Assembly: GCA_963772065.1 (NCBI GenBank)
Contig: CAVYVZ010000010.1
Coordinates: 372,001-436,000 of the forward strand
Reading direction: 5' to 3'
Length of the DNA: 64,000 nt
Source of the DNA: CAVYVZ01 sp963772065
GTDB lineage: Bacteria; Acidobacteriota; Vicinamibacteria; Vicinamibacterales; UBA2999
Below the pieces are notes generated by a model. That model worked only from the letters and a program-made list of their open reading frames with translations, did not search any database and was not told where the DNA came from. Numbering within the stretch: the stretch's first letter is position 1; every line of letters begins with the position of its first letter. The translations under genes were made by a program, and so were the position numbers. This document shows positions 34,885-42,950 of the stretch, one piece after another.

Positions 34885-35470
34885 ATGCGGGCCCTGCTCG
34901 CGCTCGTGCTGCTGATCGCGCAGGATCGTTCCGCGCCGGTGACGGCGGAGTTCAGGGTGTTCGCGGGGCGCGACGAGATCACCGCGACCACGCGGCTTCG
35001 CATCATGCCCACCGGGACACGCGAGACGCCGCACACGGTGCGCGAAGGCAAACATCTGCTCACGGCGATCCCGCCCGGCATTTACGACGTGCAGGCGCTC
35101 CGCTTCCGCACCGAAGGCATCGTCGCGATCCGCTGGGCCGAGCGGCTCGTGATCATGCACTACCCCGACGAGGCCGGCCGGCACCTCGAGGTCATCAACT
35201 TCGAAAGTGGGTACGGCGCGCTACAGTTGCGCGCCGCGAAGGGATCGATTGCGCAGTACCGAAGTCTCGGTGTTCGCGAAGGGCGACCGGTCGACGGCTG
35301 CCGGCCAGCCGATCGAAGGAGAGGACTACCGGCTCTTCGTGCTGCCAGCGGGACGGTACGACGTTCGAGTGCGGCCCGCAGGACCCCCGCAGGACGTCCA
35401 GGAAGCTCAGTGGCTGGACGTCGAAGTCCCCGCGGACCGCACTCGCCTCAAACTGATCACCGGTTCGTAG
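34885..35470 (+). CDS. Small exported protein (frameshifted)
   Basis: About 195 codons, with a short signal peptide (MRALLALVLLIAQDRSAPV). Two related beta segments follow, each containing a 'G.YDV' turn: TAIPPGIYDVQALRFRTEGI, then VLPAGRYDVRVRPAG after a frame break near 35258. The structure may be a small carboxypeptidase-regulatory-like or fibronectin-like fold. I do not recognise a function. The stop TAG is part of the first word of the repetitive element downstream. Confidence 0.65.
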
Positions 35471-35560
35471 GTTCGTAGGTTCGTCGGTTCGTCGGTTCTC
35501 CTGCTCGAACCGACGACTTCGAACTGACGAACCGTCGAACTGACGAACCGCCGAACCTAA
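35461..35560. repeat. Fold-back element of GGTTCGT/ACGAACC words between convergent genes
   Basis: The left arm (35461-35498) is GGTTCGTAGGTTCGTAGG followed by GGTTCGTC words. The right arm (about 35505-35557) is of CGAACC and GACGAACCG words. The left arm contains the TAG stop of the plus-strand gene (35468-35470), and the right arm end contains the TAG stop of the minus-strand gene (35557-35559). It is well placed to be a bidirectional terminator. Confidence 0.8.
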
Positions 35561-35706
35561 ACTACCGTCCGTCGCCCGCTGATCAGGTTCACCAGGAACA
35601 GCACGAGTGCGATCACCAGCAGCACGTGGATGATCCCGCCTGCGACGTCGAACGCGAACCCCAACAGCCAGAACAGCAACAGCAGGACGATTAGCGTCCA
35701 AAGCAT
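35557..35706 (-). CDS. Lmo0937-family small membrane protein
   Basis: A 49-residue protein with two hydrophobic helices: TLIVLLLLFWLLGFAFDVAG and HVLLVIALVLFLVNLISG, then a short basic end (RRTVV). This matches the short lmo0937-type membrane protein family found in many soil bacteria; function unknown. A GGAGGAAG ribosome-binding site lies about 5 bases before the ATG. It is short enough to be missed by automatic gene finding. Confidence 0.75.
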   Translation of the reverse strand: MLWTLIVLLLLFWLLGFAFDVAGGIIHVLLVIALVLFLVNLISGRRTVV

Positions 35707-35750
35707 GAGCCTTCCTCCCGGCGTTTTTGATGGGCAAGGCGTATGCCAGG

Positions 35751-36635
35751 CTACGGCCGACGTCGTCGCTGCGGGGTGCGCGGGTGCTCAACAGGAACAG
35801 CCGGGCGCCCGGCCGCTTCCCAGGCGCCGATGATGCCGGCGGCGATCGCCGAGATGGATTCGTTCAGGCGTCGTTCCATGACAGGGCGGGTCGCGCCGAA
35901 AAATGCCGCGTAGTACGCGTCGTCGTAGACGTCGCGGTTGCCGATCGCCGCGAGGTCTGCTTTCAGGATCTCGGGCACAAGCTGAGTGCCTTCGAGCAGC
36001 CGGTCGAATATGAAATTGCGAATGTCGGCGATTGGTTTCGATGGTGCTGGTGCGAGCTTCAACTGGTCGCGGTACCGCACGAAGAGCTCGCCTTCGAACC
36101 GGTAGTGAATGCCATGCTGGTTCGTACGCTGGCCATCGTAGTTCCACACGGCGTGAAACGGCACGTGCGCGTCGCCCACGTAATGGCCGAGCGTAGCCGA
36201 GAAGAAGAGGATGTCGAACGACCCGTACTGGTTCCGCGCGTACTGCTCGAAGGCACGGCGCAAATTGCCGTGATACTCCTCTGCCCGCCACGGCAGCGTA
36301 CCCATCTCGCGCACGCGTGCGGCACCGAACTTCTCGACGGCATCCGCGTAATCGCGCGGAAGCTCGCGGAACGGGTATTTGCCGTAGCCTTCCCAGTCCA
36401 GATCGAGGAAGTGATTCGGCGGCTCCTCGGTGAAACCGGCGCTCCTCCACGTATCGGGATCGATGGATCGTTCGACGAGCAGCGCGCGGTGCTTTTCGAA
36501 CAACGGCCGGAGCGGATCGGGCAGCAGCGCGATGGCGCGCTCCATGATGAACCGATGCGCCTCGAAGCCCCACGCGAGCGCGGGCGCCGGCGCGAGGACC
36601 AGCAGAAACGAGATCGCGACGATCGGTTTCAGCAT
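35751..36635 (-). CDS. Exported zinc-dependent phospholipase C / S1-P1 nuclease-fold protein
   Basis: About 294 residues with a signal peptide (PIVAISFLLVLAPAPALA) cleaved before WGFEAHRFIMERA. An N-terminal Trp followed by a nearby His is the zinc-binding signature of the phospholipase C / P1 nuclease fold. Other zinc-ligand-like sites are PPNHFLDLDWEG and SATLGHYVGDAHVPFHAVWN (HxxxDxHxPxH). The ATG at 36635 gives the best signal peptide; an ATG at 36653 adds six residues. The substrate (lipid or nucleic acid) cannot be decided from sequence. It is divergent from the antiporter gene with a gap of about 20 bases. Confidence 0.8.
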   Translation of the reverse strand: MLKPIVAISFLLVLAPAPALAWGFEAHRFIMERAIALLPDPLRPLFEKHRALLVERSIDPDTWRSAGFTEEPPNHFLDLDWEGYGKYPFRELPRDYADAVEKFGAARVREMGTLPWRAEEYHGNLRRAFEQYARNQYGSFDILFFSATLGHYVGDAHVPFHAVWNYDGQRTNQHGIHYRFEGELFVRYRDQLKLAPAPSKPIADIRNFIFDRLLEGTQLVPEILKADLAAIGNRDVYDDAYYAAFFGATRPVMERRLNESISAIAAGIIGAWEAAGRPAVPVEHPRTPQRRRRP

Positions 36636-36655
36636 CCCGACATTATGATGCAAGC

Positions 36656-38602
36656 GTGCCGCACGGCCTGTTTGCCGATCTCGTCATCGTCTACGCGATC
36701 GCCCTCGGCATCATCATCGCGGCCGGCCGCGTCGGGGTGCCGCCGATCATCGCGCTGATCCTTGCCGGCGCACTCTCGGGACCCTCGGGTTTCGGCGTCA
36801 TCGATACGCCGGAGGAAGTCGACCAGCTCGCGGAAATCGGCATCGTCCTCCTGCTCTTCACGGTCGGCCTCGAGTTTCCGATGCGGGAGCTGCGCCGCAT
36901 CTGGCGGCAGGTGGTCATCGGGGGCGTCCTTCAGGTCGGCGGTACCGCCACATTGATGGGAGCCATCGCCTGGTTCAGCGGCATTGCGCCGCGCGGGGCG
37001 GTGTTCATCGGTCTGTTTCTCGCGCTATCGAGTACCGCGATTGTGCTGAAGGAGCTGGCGCGTCATAACCGGCTCGACAGCCCACCGGGTCGCATCACGA
37101 CCGGCGTGCTGCTCTTTCAGGATCTCGCGGTCGTGCTGCTGCTCCTGGCGGCGCCGATCCTCGCAGGCTCGGTGGACATATCCGCGGTGCCGTTGGTGCT
37201 CGGCCGCGCGGCGCTGGCGTTCGTGGCGATCCTCGCAATCGGCTGGCTGGTCCTCCCCGCGCTCTTTCGTCTCGTGACGGCATGCGGACAGCGCGAGGCG
37301 TTTCCGCTCGCGGTGCTGGTCGGCAGCGTGGGGACCGCCTCGCTTGGGGCCGCGCTGGGCGTCTCGATGGCGCTCGGAGCCTTTCTCGCCGGACTCGTGC
37401 TGGCCGGAAGCGAGTTCAGCCACCAGGCGCACTCGGAGGTCCGGCCGTTGCGCGACCTCCTCACGAGCCTGTTCTTCATCTCCCTCGGGATGCTCCTCGA
37501 CGGGCCGGCGTTCCTTCGCAGCCTGCCGCTCATCGTGGCGATCAGCGCGGCCGCGGTCCTGCTCAAGGCTCTGGCCGCCGGTGCCGCGCTGGCGGCGAGC
37601 GGCACACCGCTGCGCGTTGCGGCGATTGCGGCCATCTGCCTCGCACAAGTCGGGGAATTCTCATTCGTGCTGGGGCGCGACGCCCTGCGGCTCGGCGTTC
37701 TGTCGGCCGATGTGTGGCAGCTCCTGCTGCCGGCAAGCATTCTGACCATGCTCCTCGCGCCGACGATGGTGTCGTTCGCCCCGGGCCTGGCCGAACGCTT
37801 GCCCCTCGGCGCGCCCGCCGGCACCGACACGGGGGAATCGAAGGCCGGGCACGTCTTGATTATGGGGTTCGGCGTCGGCGGACGGCTCGTGGCGACCGCA
37901 TTGCGCGAGTTCGGTATGCCCTATCACATCATCGATCTCAACGGCGGTACGGTTCGCGAGGCGCGCGCGGCCGGCGAGTCGATCTCGTACGGCGACGTGA
38001 CCGCGCCCGACACGCTCATCGCGTCGGGGGTGGAAAATGCCCGCGCCGTGGTCGTGGTGTTGAGCGATCCTGACGCCGCGATGAAGGTCGTCCGGACCGT
38101 GGGCCGGATCGCTCCCAACGTCCCCGTGATCGTGCGCGCGCGATATCGGCTCGAGGCCGTGCGGCTTCAGGAGGCCGGCGCCATCGCCATCGCCGAGGAG
38201 CTCGAGGCCTCGCTCGAAGTCGTGGCGCAGATGCTGGCCGGACTCGACGTGCCCGGGAACATCATTCAGGTCATCGTGGAAGACTATCGCCGGCGCGAGG
38301 CGATGCCGGTGCTGCGGACCCCCGCGGCGCCGCGCGTGCCGCTGTCGCAGATCGCACCCGACGTCTTGGCCGCGCCCGTGGCCACGCACGAAATCCAGGA
38401 GGGCGACTGGGCAGTGGGCCGCACGCTGCAGGACCTGAATCTTCGGGCTTCCACCGGGGTCAATGTGCTCGCGGTCAGGCGGGGCGGGCGCTCATGGACG
38501 TCGCCGCCGCCGGATCTGGCGCTCGAGCCGAAGGACGTCTTGTACCTGCTCGGCGACGACTCGGACATTCTGCTCGCGCGTGCGCGGCTGACACACGGCT
38601 AG
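36656..38602 (+). CDS. CPA2 monovalent cation/proton antiporter (Kef/YbaL-like)
   Basis: A 648-residue inner-membrane antiporter. About 12 hydrophobic segments occupy residues 1-385, including the conserved GPSGFGVIDTPEEVDQLAEI and LFLALSSTAIVLKELARHN. A soluble TrkA-N/RCK domain (GFGVGGRLVATALREFG, with IIDLNGGTV) then leads to a TrkA-C domain (RPGGRSW-like region near the end). The Kef/YbaL family moves K+ or Na+ in exchange for protons and is often ligand-gated through the RCK domain. It starts with GTG. Its stop shares a CTAG palindrome with the stop of the convergent acetyltransferase-like gene. Confidence 0.92.
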   Translation: MPHGLFADLVIVYAIALGIIIAAGRVGVPPIIALILAGALSGPSGFGVIDTPEEVDQLAEIGIVLLLFTVGLEFPMRELRRIWRQVVIGGVLQVGGTATLMGAIAWFSGIAPRGAVFIGLFLALSSTAIVLKELARHNRLDSPPGRITTGVLLFQDLAVVLLLLAAPILAGSVDISAVPLVLGRAALAFVAILAIGWLVLPALFRLVTACGQREAFPLAVLVGSVGTASLGAALGVSMALGAFLAGLVLAGSEFSHQAHSEVRPLRDLLTSLFFISLGMLLDGPAFLRSLPLIVAISAAAVLLKALAAGAALAASGTPLRVAAIAAICLAQVGEFSFVLGRDALRLGVLSADVWQLLLPASILTMLLAPTMVSFAPGLAERLPLGAPAGTDTGESKAGHVLIMGFGVGGRLVATALREFGMPYHIIDLNGGTVREARAAGESISYGDVTAPDTLIASGVENARAVVVVLSDPDAAMKVVRTVGRIAPNVPVIVRARYRLEAVRLQEAGAIAIAEELEASLEVVAQMLAGLDVPGNIIQVIVEDYRRREAMPVLRTPAAPRVPLSQIAPDVLAAPVATHEIQEGDWAVGRTLQDLNLRASTGVNVLAVRRGGRSWTSPPPDLALEPKDVLYLLGDDSDILLARARLTHG

Positions 38603-38868
38603 AGCAGCGGCGCGTACTCGGCGTGGCGTTCGACGTACTTCTTTACGAACGGGCAGGAGGGGATCACCTTCAAACCGGCCTCCTTCGCGTAGTCGAGCGC
38701 AGCCTTCGCCAGCACCCCGCCCAGCCCTCGGCCGCCGAGCTCCGGTGGCACCTCGGTATGAATCAGCTCGATCCGATCGCCCGTTTTCGCGTACTGCAAG
38801 AAGCCCGTATGACCATCGACGGTGATCTCGAACCGTCGCGCCGCTTCGTTGTCGACGACGTCACTCAC
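38599..38868 (-). CDS. Short GNAT-like N-acetyltransferase (YjdJ type)
   Basis: An 89-residue single-domain acetyltransferase of the small GCN5-related group: DVVDNEAARRFEITVDGHTG, then HTEVPPELGGRGLGGVLAKA carrying the acetyl-CoA-binding GRGLG motif, and IPSCPFVKKYVERHAEYAPL. These small proteins are common; their substrates are mostly unknown. The GTG start follows GGAGGTGGGC, a strong ribosome-binding site. It is convergent with the antiporter and ends within 4 bases of it. Confidence 0.85.
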   Translation of the reverse strand: MSDVVDNEAARRFEITVDGHTGFLQYAKTGDRIELIHTEVPPELGGRGLGGVLAKAALDYAKEAGLKVIPSCPFVKKYVERHAEYAPLL

Positions 38869-38904
38869 GCCCACCTCCGATAGTCGAGAGTGTACAGTGA
38901 AGCG

Positions 38905-39786
38905 ATGGTTCGCATCGGCGCCCACATGTCGATCGCCGGCGGTGTGTCGCGGGCGATCGAGCGCGCGGTGGCGCACGGATGCGAGGCGCTGCAGATCTTC
39001 ACGAAGAACGCGAGCCAGTGGAGGGGCAAGCCGCTCGATCCGCTGGAGGTGAAGACGTTTCGTCGCCGCATCGACGAAACCGGCATCACGCCGGTGGTCT
39101 CACACGCCAGCTACCTGATTAATCTTGCGACGACCTTCCCCGTGCTGCGCGAGCAGTCGCTTGCGGCCTTCGTCGACGAGCTCGAGCGCGCCGAGGCGCT
39201 CGGCCTGCTCGGGGTCGTCATCCATCCCGGCACCTGCACGGCGGGCACTGAAGCCGATGCGCTGCGTCTCATCGCGGAGGGAATTCGTCACGCGTTCCGC
39301 GCGCGCCCGCGCCGCAAGACGATGGTGCTGCTCGAGCACACCGCCGGACAGGGTCGTACGGTCGGCCACCGGTTCGAACAGCTGGCGGCGATCATCGATC
39401 ATCTGAACGGGTCCCCGCGGGTGGGCGTCTGTCTCGACACCTGCCATCTCGTCGCCGCGGGCTACGACCTCAGCACGGACGCCGCGTACCGCGACACCAT
39501 CCAGAGCTTCGACCGCATCGTGGGGCTCGATCGGCTGCGCGCGTTCCACGCGAATGATTCGAAACGTCCCTGCGGCAGCCGCGTCGACCGTCACGAGCAC
39601 ATCGGCCAGGGCTGCCTCGGGCTCGAGCCGTTCCGGCGGATCCTCAACGACGGGCGCTTTGCGGGGCTTCCGATGATGATCGAGACGGAGAAAGCGAAGG
39701 GATCCGAGAAGGCCGGCACGATCGCGATGGATCCGCTCGATATGAAGAACCTTCGAACGTTGCGGCGGCTCCGCGGGGCACGATAG
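38905..39786 (+). CDS. nfo: Endonuclease IV (AP endonuclease)
   Basis: A 293-residue TIM-barrel zinc enzyme that cuts DNA at abasic sites. It starts MVRIGAHMSIAGGVSRAIER, with family segments FTKNASQWRG, VVIHPGTCTAG, LEHTAGQGRTVGHRFEQLAA, GVCLDTCHLVAAGYDL, LRAFHANDSKRPCGSRVDRH and MMIETEKAKG, which contain the zinc-ligand His, Glu and Asp residues. The ATG at 38905 fits the usual N-terminus. The 3' end overlaps an antisense gene by up to 143 bases. Confidence 0.96.
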   Translation: MVRIGAHMSIAGGVSRAIERAVAHGCEALQIFTKNASQWRGKPLDPLEVKTFRRRIDETGITPVVSHASYLINLATTFPVLREQSLAAFVDELERAEALGLLGVVIHPGTCTAGTEADALRLIAEGIRHAFRARPRRKTMVLLEHTAGQGRTVGHRFEQLAAIIDHLNGSPRVGVCLDTCHLVAAGYDLSTDAAYRDTIQSFDRIVGLDRLRAFHANDSKRPCGSRVDRHEHIGQGCLGLEPFRRILNDGRFAGLPMMIETEKAKGSEKAGTIAMDPLDMKNLRTLRRLRGAR

Positions 39787-40657
39787 TGCTCACGACGCCC
39801 ACCCGGTCACCGAAACGGAGATCGCGCAGCGTGACGAGGTCGCCGCGCGGCGTGGCCTCCACCTCGTAGTATGGAAACCGCGCCCACGTGAGCACCGCCG
39901 GGAACCGCGCGTCCCCGGCGATGGCGGCACGCACCGACTGGTGGCTGTCGTTCTTCGCGACCCGCCGGACGAACGTGATTTGCCTCGGCATCCACCTGAA
40001 CGTACCGGTTGCATACGCGTCGCCAGCGTCGACAATCACCACCCGCCGGAACGGTGTTACCGGCATCGGCCCCACCATCAGCGCGCGCGGCGTGGTGCGG
40101 TGCTCCAATCGCCAGTGATCCTCGACGAATTCCCGCGCGGCGCGCGCCGACATCACGAGCCCGCCGATGTAGACCGCGGCGGCGAGCAGCGCTATGCGCG
40201 CAGCGCTCGGCCTGGCGCGCGACCACGCGAGCCACACCCCGGCGCCGAGCGTGAGCCAGAGCCAGACGTCGATGATGAACACCGAGTCTCCATAGAACCA
40301 GCGGCCCGAGAACGGCATCAGCAGCCGCACGCCGTAGTTGTTGAGCAAGTCGAGCGCGACGTGCGAGACCACGCCAACGTACGCGAGGAGCAGCAGCGGC
40401 GCGAACCGGGCGCCGCGGTGCCGGCCGATCGAGAACATGACGCCCGCGAGCGCCAGCGGCAACAACGCCTGCGCCAGCACGCCATGCGTCCAGCCGCGGC
40501 GAAACGCCACCGACGGCATGTCCGTCGCGAACACCAGCGCATCCACGTCGGGAAGGTTGGACGCGATCATCAGCGTCGCGCTGCCGAGTCGCGTCGTCCG
40601 TTTCAGGCCCGCTTCGGCGAACGCGGCACCTGCCAGCGTGTGACAGAGGTTGTCCAC
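39644..40657 (-). CDS. YdjM/DUF457-like membrane-bound metal-dependent hydrolase
   Basis: About 337 residues starting VDNLCHTLAGAAFAEAGLKR, the hallmark of the YdjM/DUF457 family, with NLPDVDALVF and HVALDLLNNYGVRLLMPFSG; the His and Asp residues probably bind metal. Four or five hydrophobic segments precede a soluble C-terminal half. The enzyme activity is unknown. The frame runs 143 bases antisense into the end of nfo and turns serine/arginine-rich (after PRGAAATFEG), so the true end may be near 39785 with a missed frame break. The GTG at 40657 is a plausible start. Confidence 0.8.
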   Translation of the reverse strand: MDNLCHTLAGAAFAEAGLKRTTRLGSATLMIASNLPDVDALVFATDMPSVAFRRGWTHGVLAQALLPLALAGVMFSIGRHRGARFAPLLLLAYVGVVSHVALDLLNNYGVRLLMPFSGRWFYGDSVFIIDVWLWLTLGAGVWLAWSRARPSAARIALLAAAVYIGGLVMSARAAREFVEDHWRLEHRTTPRALMVGPMPVTPFRRVVIVDAGDAYATGTFRWMPRQITFVRRVAKNDSHQSVRAAIAGDARFPAVLTWARFPYYEVEATPRGDLVTLRDLRFGDRVGVVSTIVPRGAAATFEGSSYRADPSRSCRPSRIPSLSPSRSSSEAPQSARR

Positions 40658-40673
40658 GGAACTATCGTAGTTC

Positions 40674-40714
40674 GTTGTCCGTGGTCCGTGGGTCGTCATC
40701 GGACATCGGACAAC
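40674..40714. repeat. Fold-back element with GTCCGTGGTCC words
   Basis: GTTGTCCGTGGTCC (40674-40687) pairs with GGACATCGGACAAC (40701-40714), 12 of 14 positions. The centre repeats the CCGTGG word. On the minus strand it starts 5 bases after the TonB-receptor stop. The same word, read as CCACGGACC, is repeated at 51338-51366. Confidence 0.75.
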
Positions 40715-40719
40715 GTCCC

Positions 40720-42948
40720 TCAGAATTCCACGACGATGCCGGCAGACGGGAGCCGCGGCATCAGGCGCTCGGTGAACCCGATCGCCTCGCCCACGGGGGT
40801 GATGCGGCCGTTGCCCAGGCCGACGTTGGTTCGATTGAGCACGTTGAGCACTTCGCCGAACAGCGTGACGCGGCGGCCGGCGACGTGAAAGGCCCGCTGT
40901 CCGCGCGCATCGAGCCGGGCGTACGGGCGCAGGCGAACCTCGTTCCGGTGTCCGCCCGCGAAGAGAACGCCGTCACGTGATTCGAGGTGGGCCGGAATCG
41001 GAAAGTTGCTGCCGCTCCGGAACGTGAGGGAGACGCTCGATCGATCCGACAGGCGGTAGGCGCCGTGTGCGTTGATGGCGTGGCGCTGGTCGAAGTCCGC
41101 CCAGAACGTCTCGGCGCTGGATCGATCGGTATAGCGCGATTTCCCGAAGGAATAGGCGATCCAACCCGCGAGACCCCTCTCGCGGTGTCGCTCGAGCAGC
41201 ATTTCCACGCCCGTGGCGGATCCAGTCAGGGCGTTCTGCCACGTCTCGCCCTGGCCCTGCGGCGGGCGGAGGACGTCGCGTTCGCGCCGCACGTAGAAAG
41301 TCGTCTGCCAGCGGAGCTCTCGCTGCAACCGGCGGGAGAGGCCAACGTCGACGTGCGTCGCACGTTCGGCCACGAGCAGGGGCGCGTCGATCACTTTCGA
41401 GAGGTGATCGATCTGCGGCAGCTGGTGAGAGACGCCCGCCGACGCGGTGACCATCCAGTGTGGATCGATGGCGAATTCGCTCAGTATCCAGCGGCCCACG
41501 TCACCGCCGCGCGTCAGCGTCGAGCGATCGATACGCACTCCAGGCGCAATGGTCAGCCGCGGGAGAGGGTGCGACCGATAGTGCGCATAGATCGCTCCCG
41601 CCCATGCACCCGCTCGATCGCCGCGGGCATGCTGCACGTGGCCGCCCGATTCGAGCAACCCTCCGGCCACTTCCCGGGTCAGGTCGGCCCGGTATGACAG
41701 CTCACGCTGCCCCCCGTGGCTGTACGCCTGTCCTGCCTCGGTCTTGTTGAGAAACTCGTGCGCCACGACGTACGCGCGCTGGTTGAGTACCGCCTTCGAT
41801 CCGAAAGTGGACCGAACGCCAAGATTCACAATCGCCGTTCGGTTGAGGCCGTCACCAGGCTGGTACGGCAGCGCGCCGTCGACTTCATCGATGTGCGACT
41901 GACCTCCAACCATGCTGAAGGCGACCTGATGGCGGGGCCGCACGTCGTAGACCACCTTCGCCACCGCATCGGTGAAGCCGAACATCGTCCCGTCGAACTC
42001 ACGGAAGCCACGGGTCGGCCAACTGCGATAGCTCTGGCGGAGGCTGACGAGCCACGATCCTCGCGCCCCATCATCGGGCCTGCCCTGCCGGCCCTCCGTG
42101 AAGCCGAAGGGACTCGAGTCGAGAGGGCCTTCCGCAACCGCCACTCCGCTCGAGGGCCCAAATGCCACGCGAAACGCATTGCGCGTGCGCGATCCTTCGC
42201 GCACGGTCAGCGCCAGCTGGCCGCCGAGCGGGGCGCCGAACTGCTGCGGGTGAGCGCCCGCGCGAAGCGTCGCGTGGTCGATCACGTCGCCGTGCAGCAT
42301 GCTCAGCGAGCCGGTATCGCCCCGCCCGTAGGCGACGTGCTGCAGCAGCCGCGTCGCCACGCCGTCGATCACAACGCCGACGTGTCGATAGGGACTCCCC
42401 CGGATCGAGAACTCGCTGCGGAAATCGTCACCCGTCGCCACGTGAGGCAGCGCCTGCAGCGCGCGAACCGGATCGTCAGCGACAACGGGCCGGATCTCTG
42501 AAAGCTGGCTGCGCCCGACGCTGACCTGCGAGACGATGCCCGGCTCGATCAGACGTTCCGATGACCCTTCGACCATCACCTCCTCGCGATACTGCGCAGG
42601 GCGAGGTGCAGCTTCAGCGGGGACCGCCGCCCGTCGCGACGGCCGTGGAACCGTCGATTGGACCGCGGCGCGAACGACGACCAGCGTGCCGCCCGGCCCG
42701 CCGCGCACACGCAGCCCATGCGGCGCGAGGAGCTCATCGAGCAGGGCCCTGTCGCTTCGTCCCCTCGGCTCCGAGACGACGCGCATCGTGGGGCTCACCG
42801 TCTCCGAACTGAAGACGATGCGGAGTCCTCTGCCCTGCAGCACGCGCAGGACCTCGAGGAGCGCCAGGCCCTGATATCTCTGCGCTGTCTGGGCCGCCGC
42901 GAGCGCCGGCATCAGCATGAGCGAGGCAACCAGAAGGTACTGCAGCAC
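40720..42948 (-). CDS. TonB-dependent receptor with N-terminal STN signalling domain
   Basis: A 742-residue outer-membrane receptor. After a signal peptide (LLVASLMLMPALAAAQ) there is a secretin/TonB short N-terminal domain (LALLEVLRVLQGRGLRIVFS to TLVVVRA, about residues 25-95), then a plug (VADDPVRALQALPHVATGDD, FSIRGSPYRHVGVVIDGV) and a beta-barrel ending SAGIVVEF with terminal Phe. The STN domain normally contacts a FecR-type anti-sigma factor, which is encoded immediately upstream. The ligand is unknown. The gene follows the FecR gene by 2 bases. Confidence 0.9.
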   Translation of the reverse strand: MLQYLLVASLMLMPALAAAQTAQRYQGLALLEVLRVLQGRGLRIVFSSETVSPTMRVVSEPRGRSDRALLDELLAPHGLRVRGGPGGTLVVVRAAVQSTVPRPSRRAAVPAEAAPRPAQYREEVMVEGSSERLIEPGIVSQVSVGRSQLSEIRPVVADDPVRALQALPHVATGDDFRSEFSIRGSPYRHVGVVIDGVATRLLQHVAYGRGDTGSLSMLHGDVIDHATLRAGAHPQQFGAPLGGQLALTVREGSRTRNAFRVAFGPSSGVAVAEGPLDSSPFGFTEGRQGRPDDGARGSWLVSLRQSYRSWPTRGFREFDGTMFGFTDAVAKVVYDVRPRHQVAFSMVGGQSHIDEVDGALPYQPGDGLNRTAIVNLGVRSTFGSKAVLNQRAYVVAHEFLNKTEAGQAYSHGGQRELSYRADLTREVAGGLLESGGHVQHARGDRAGAWAGAIYAHYRSHPLPRLTIAPGVRIDRSTLTRGGDVGRWILSEFAIDPHWMVTASAGVSHQLPQIDHLSKVIDAPLLVAERATHVDVGLSRRLQRELRWQTTFYVRRERDVLRPPQGQGETWQNALTGSATGVEMLLERHRERGLAGWIAYSFGKSRYTDRSSAETFWADFDQRHAINAHGAYRLSDRSSVSLTFRSGSNFPIPAHLESRDGVLFAGGHRNEVRLRPYARLDARGQRAFHVAGRRVTLFGEVLNVLNRTNVGLGNGRITPVGEAIGFTERLMPRLPSAGIVVEF

Positions 42949-42950
42949 GG

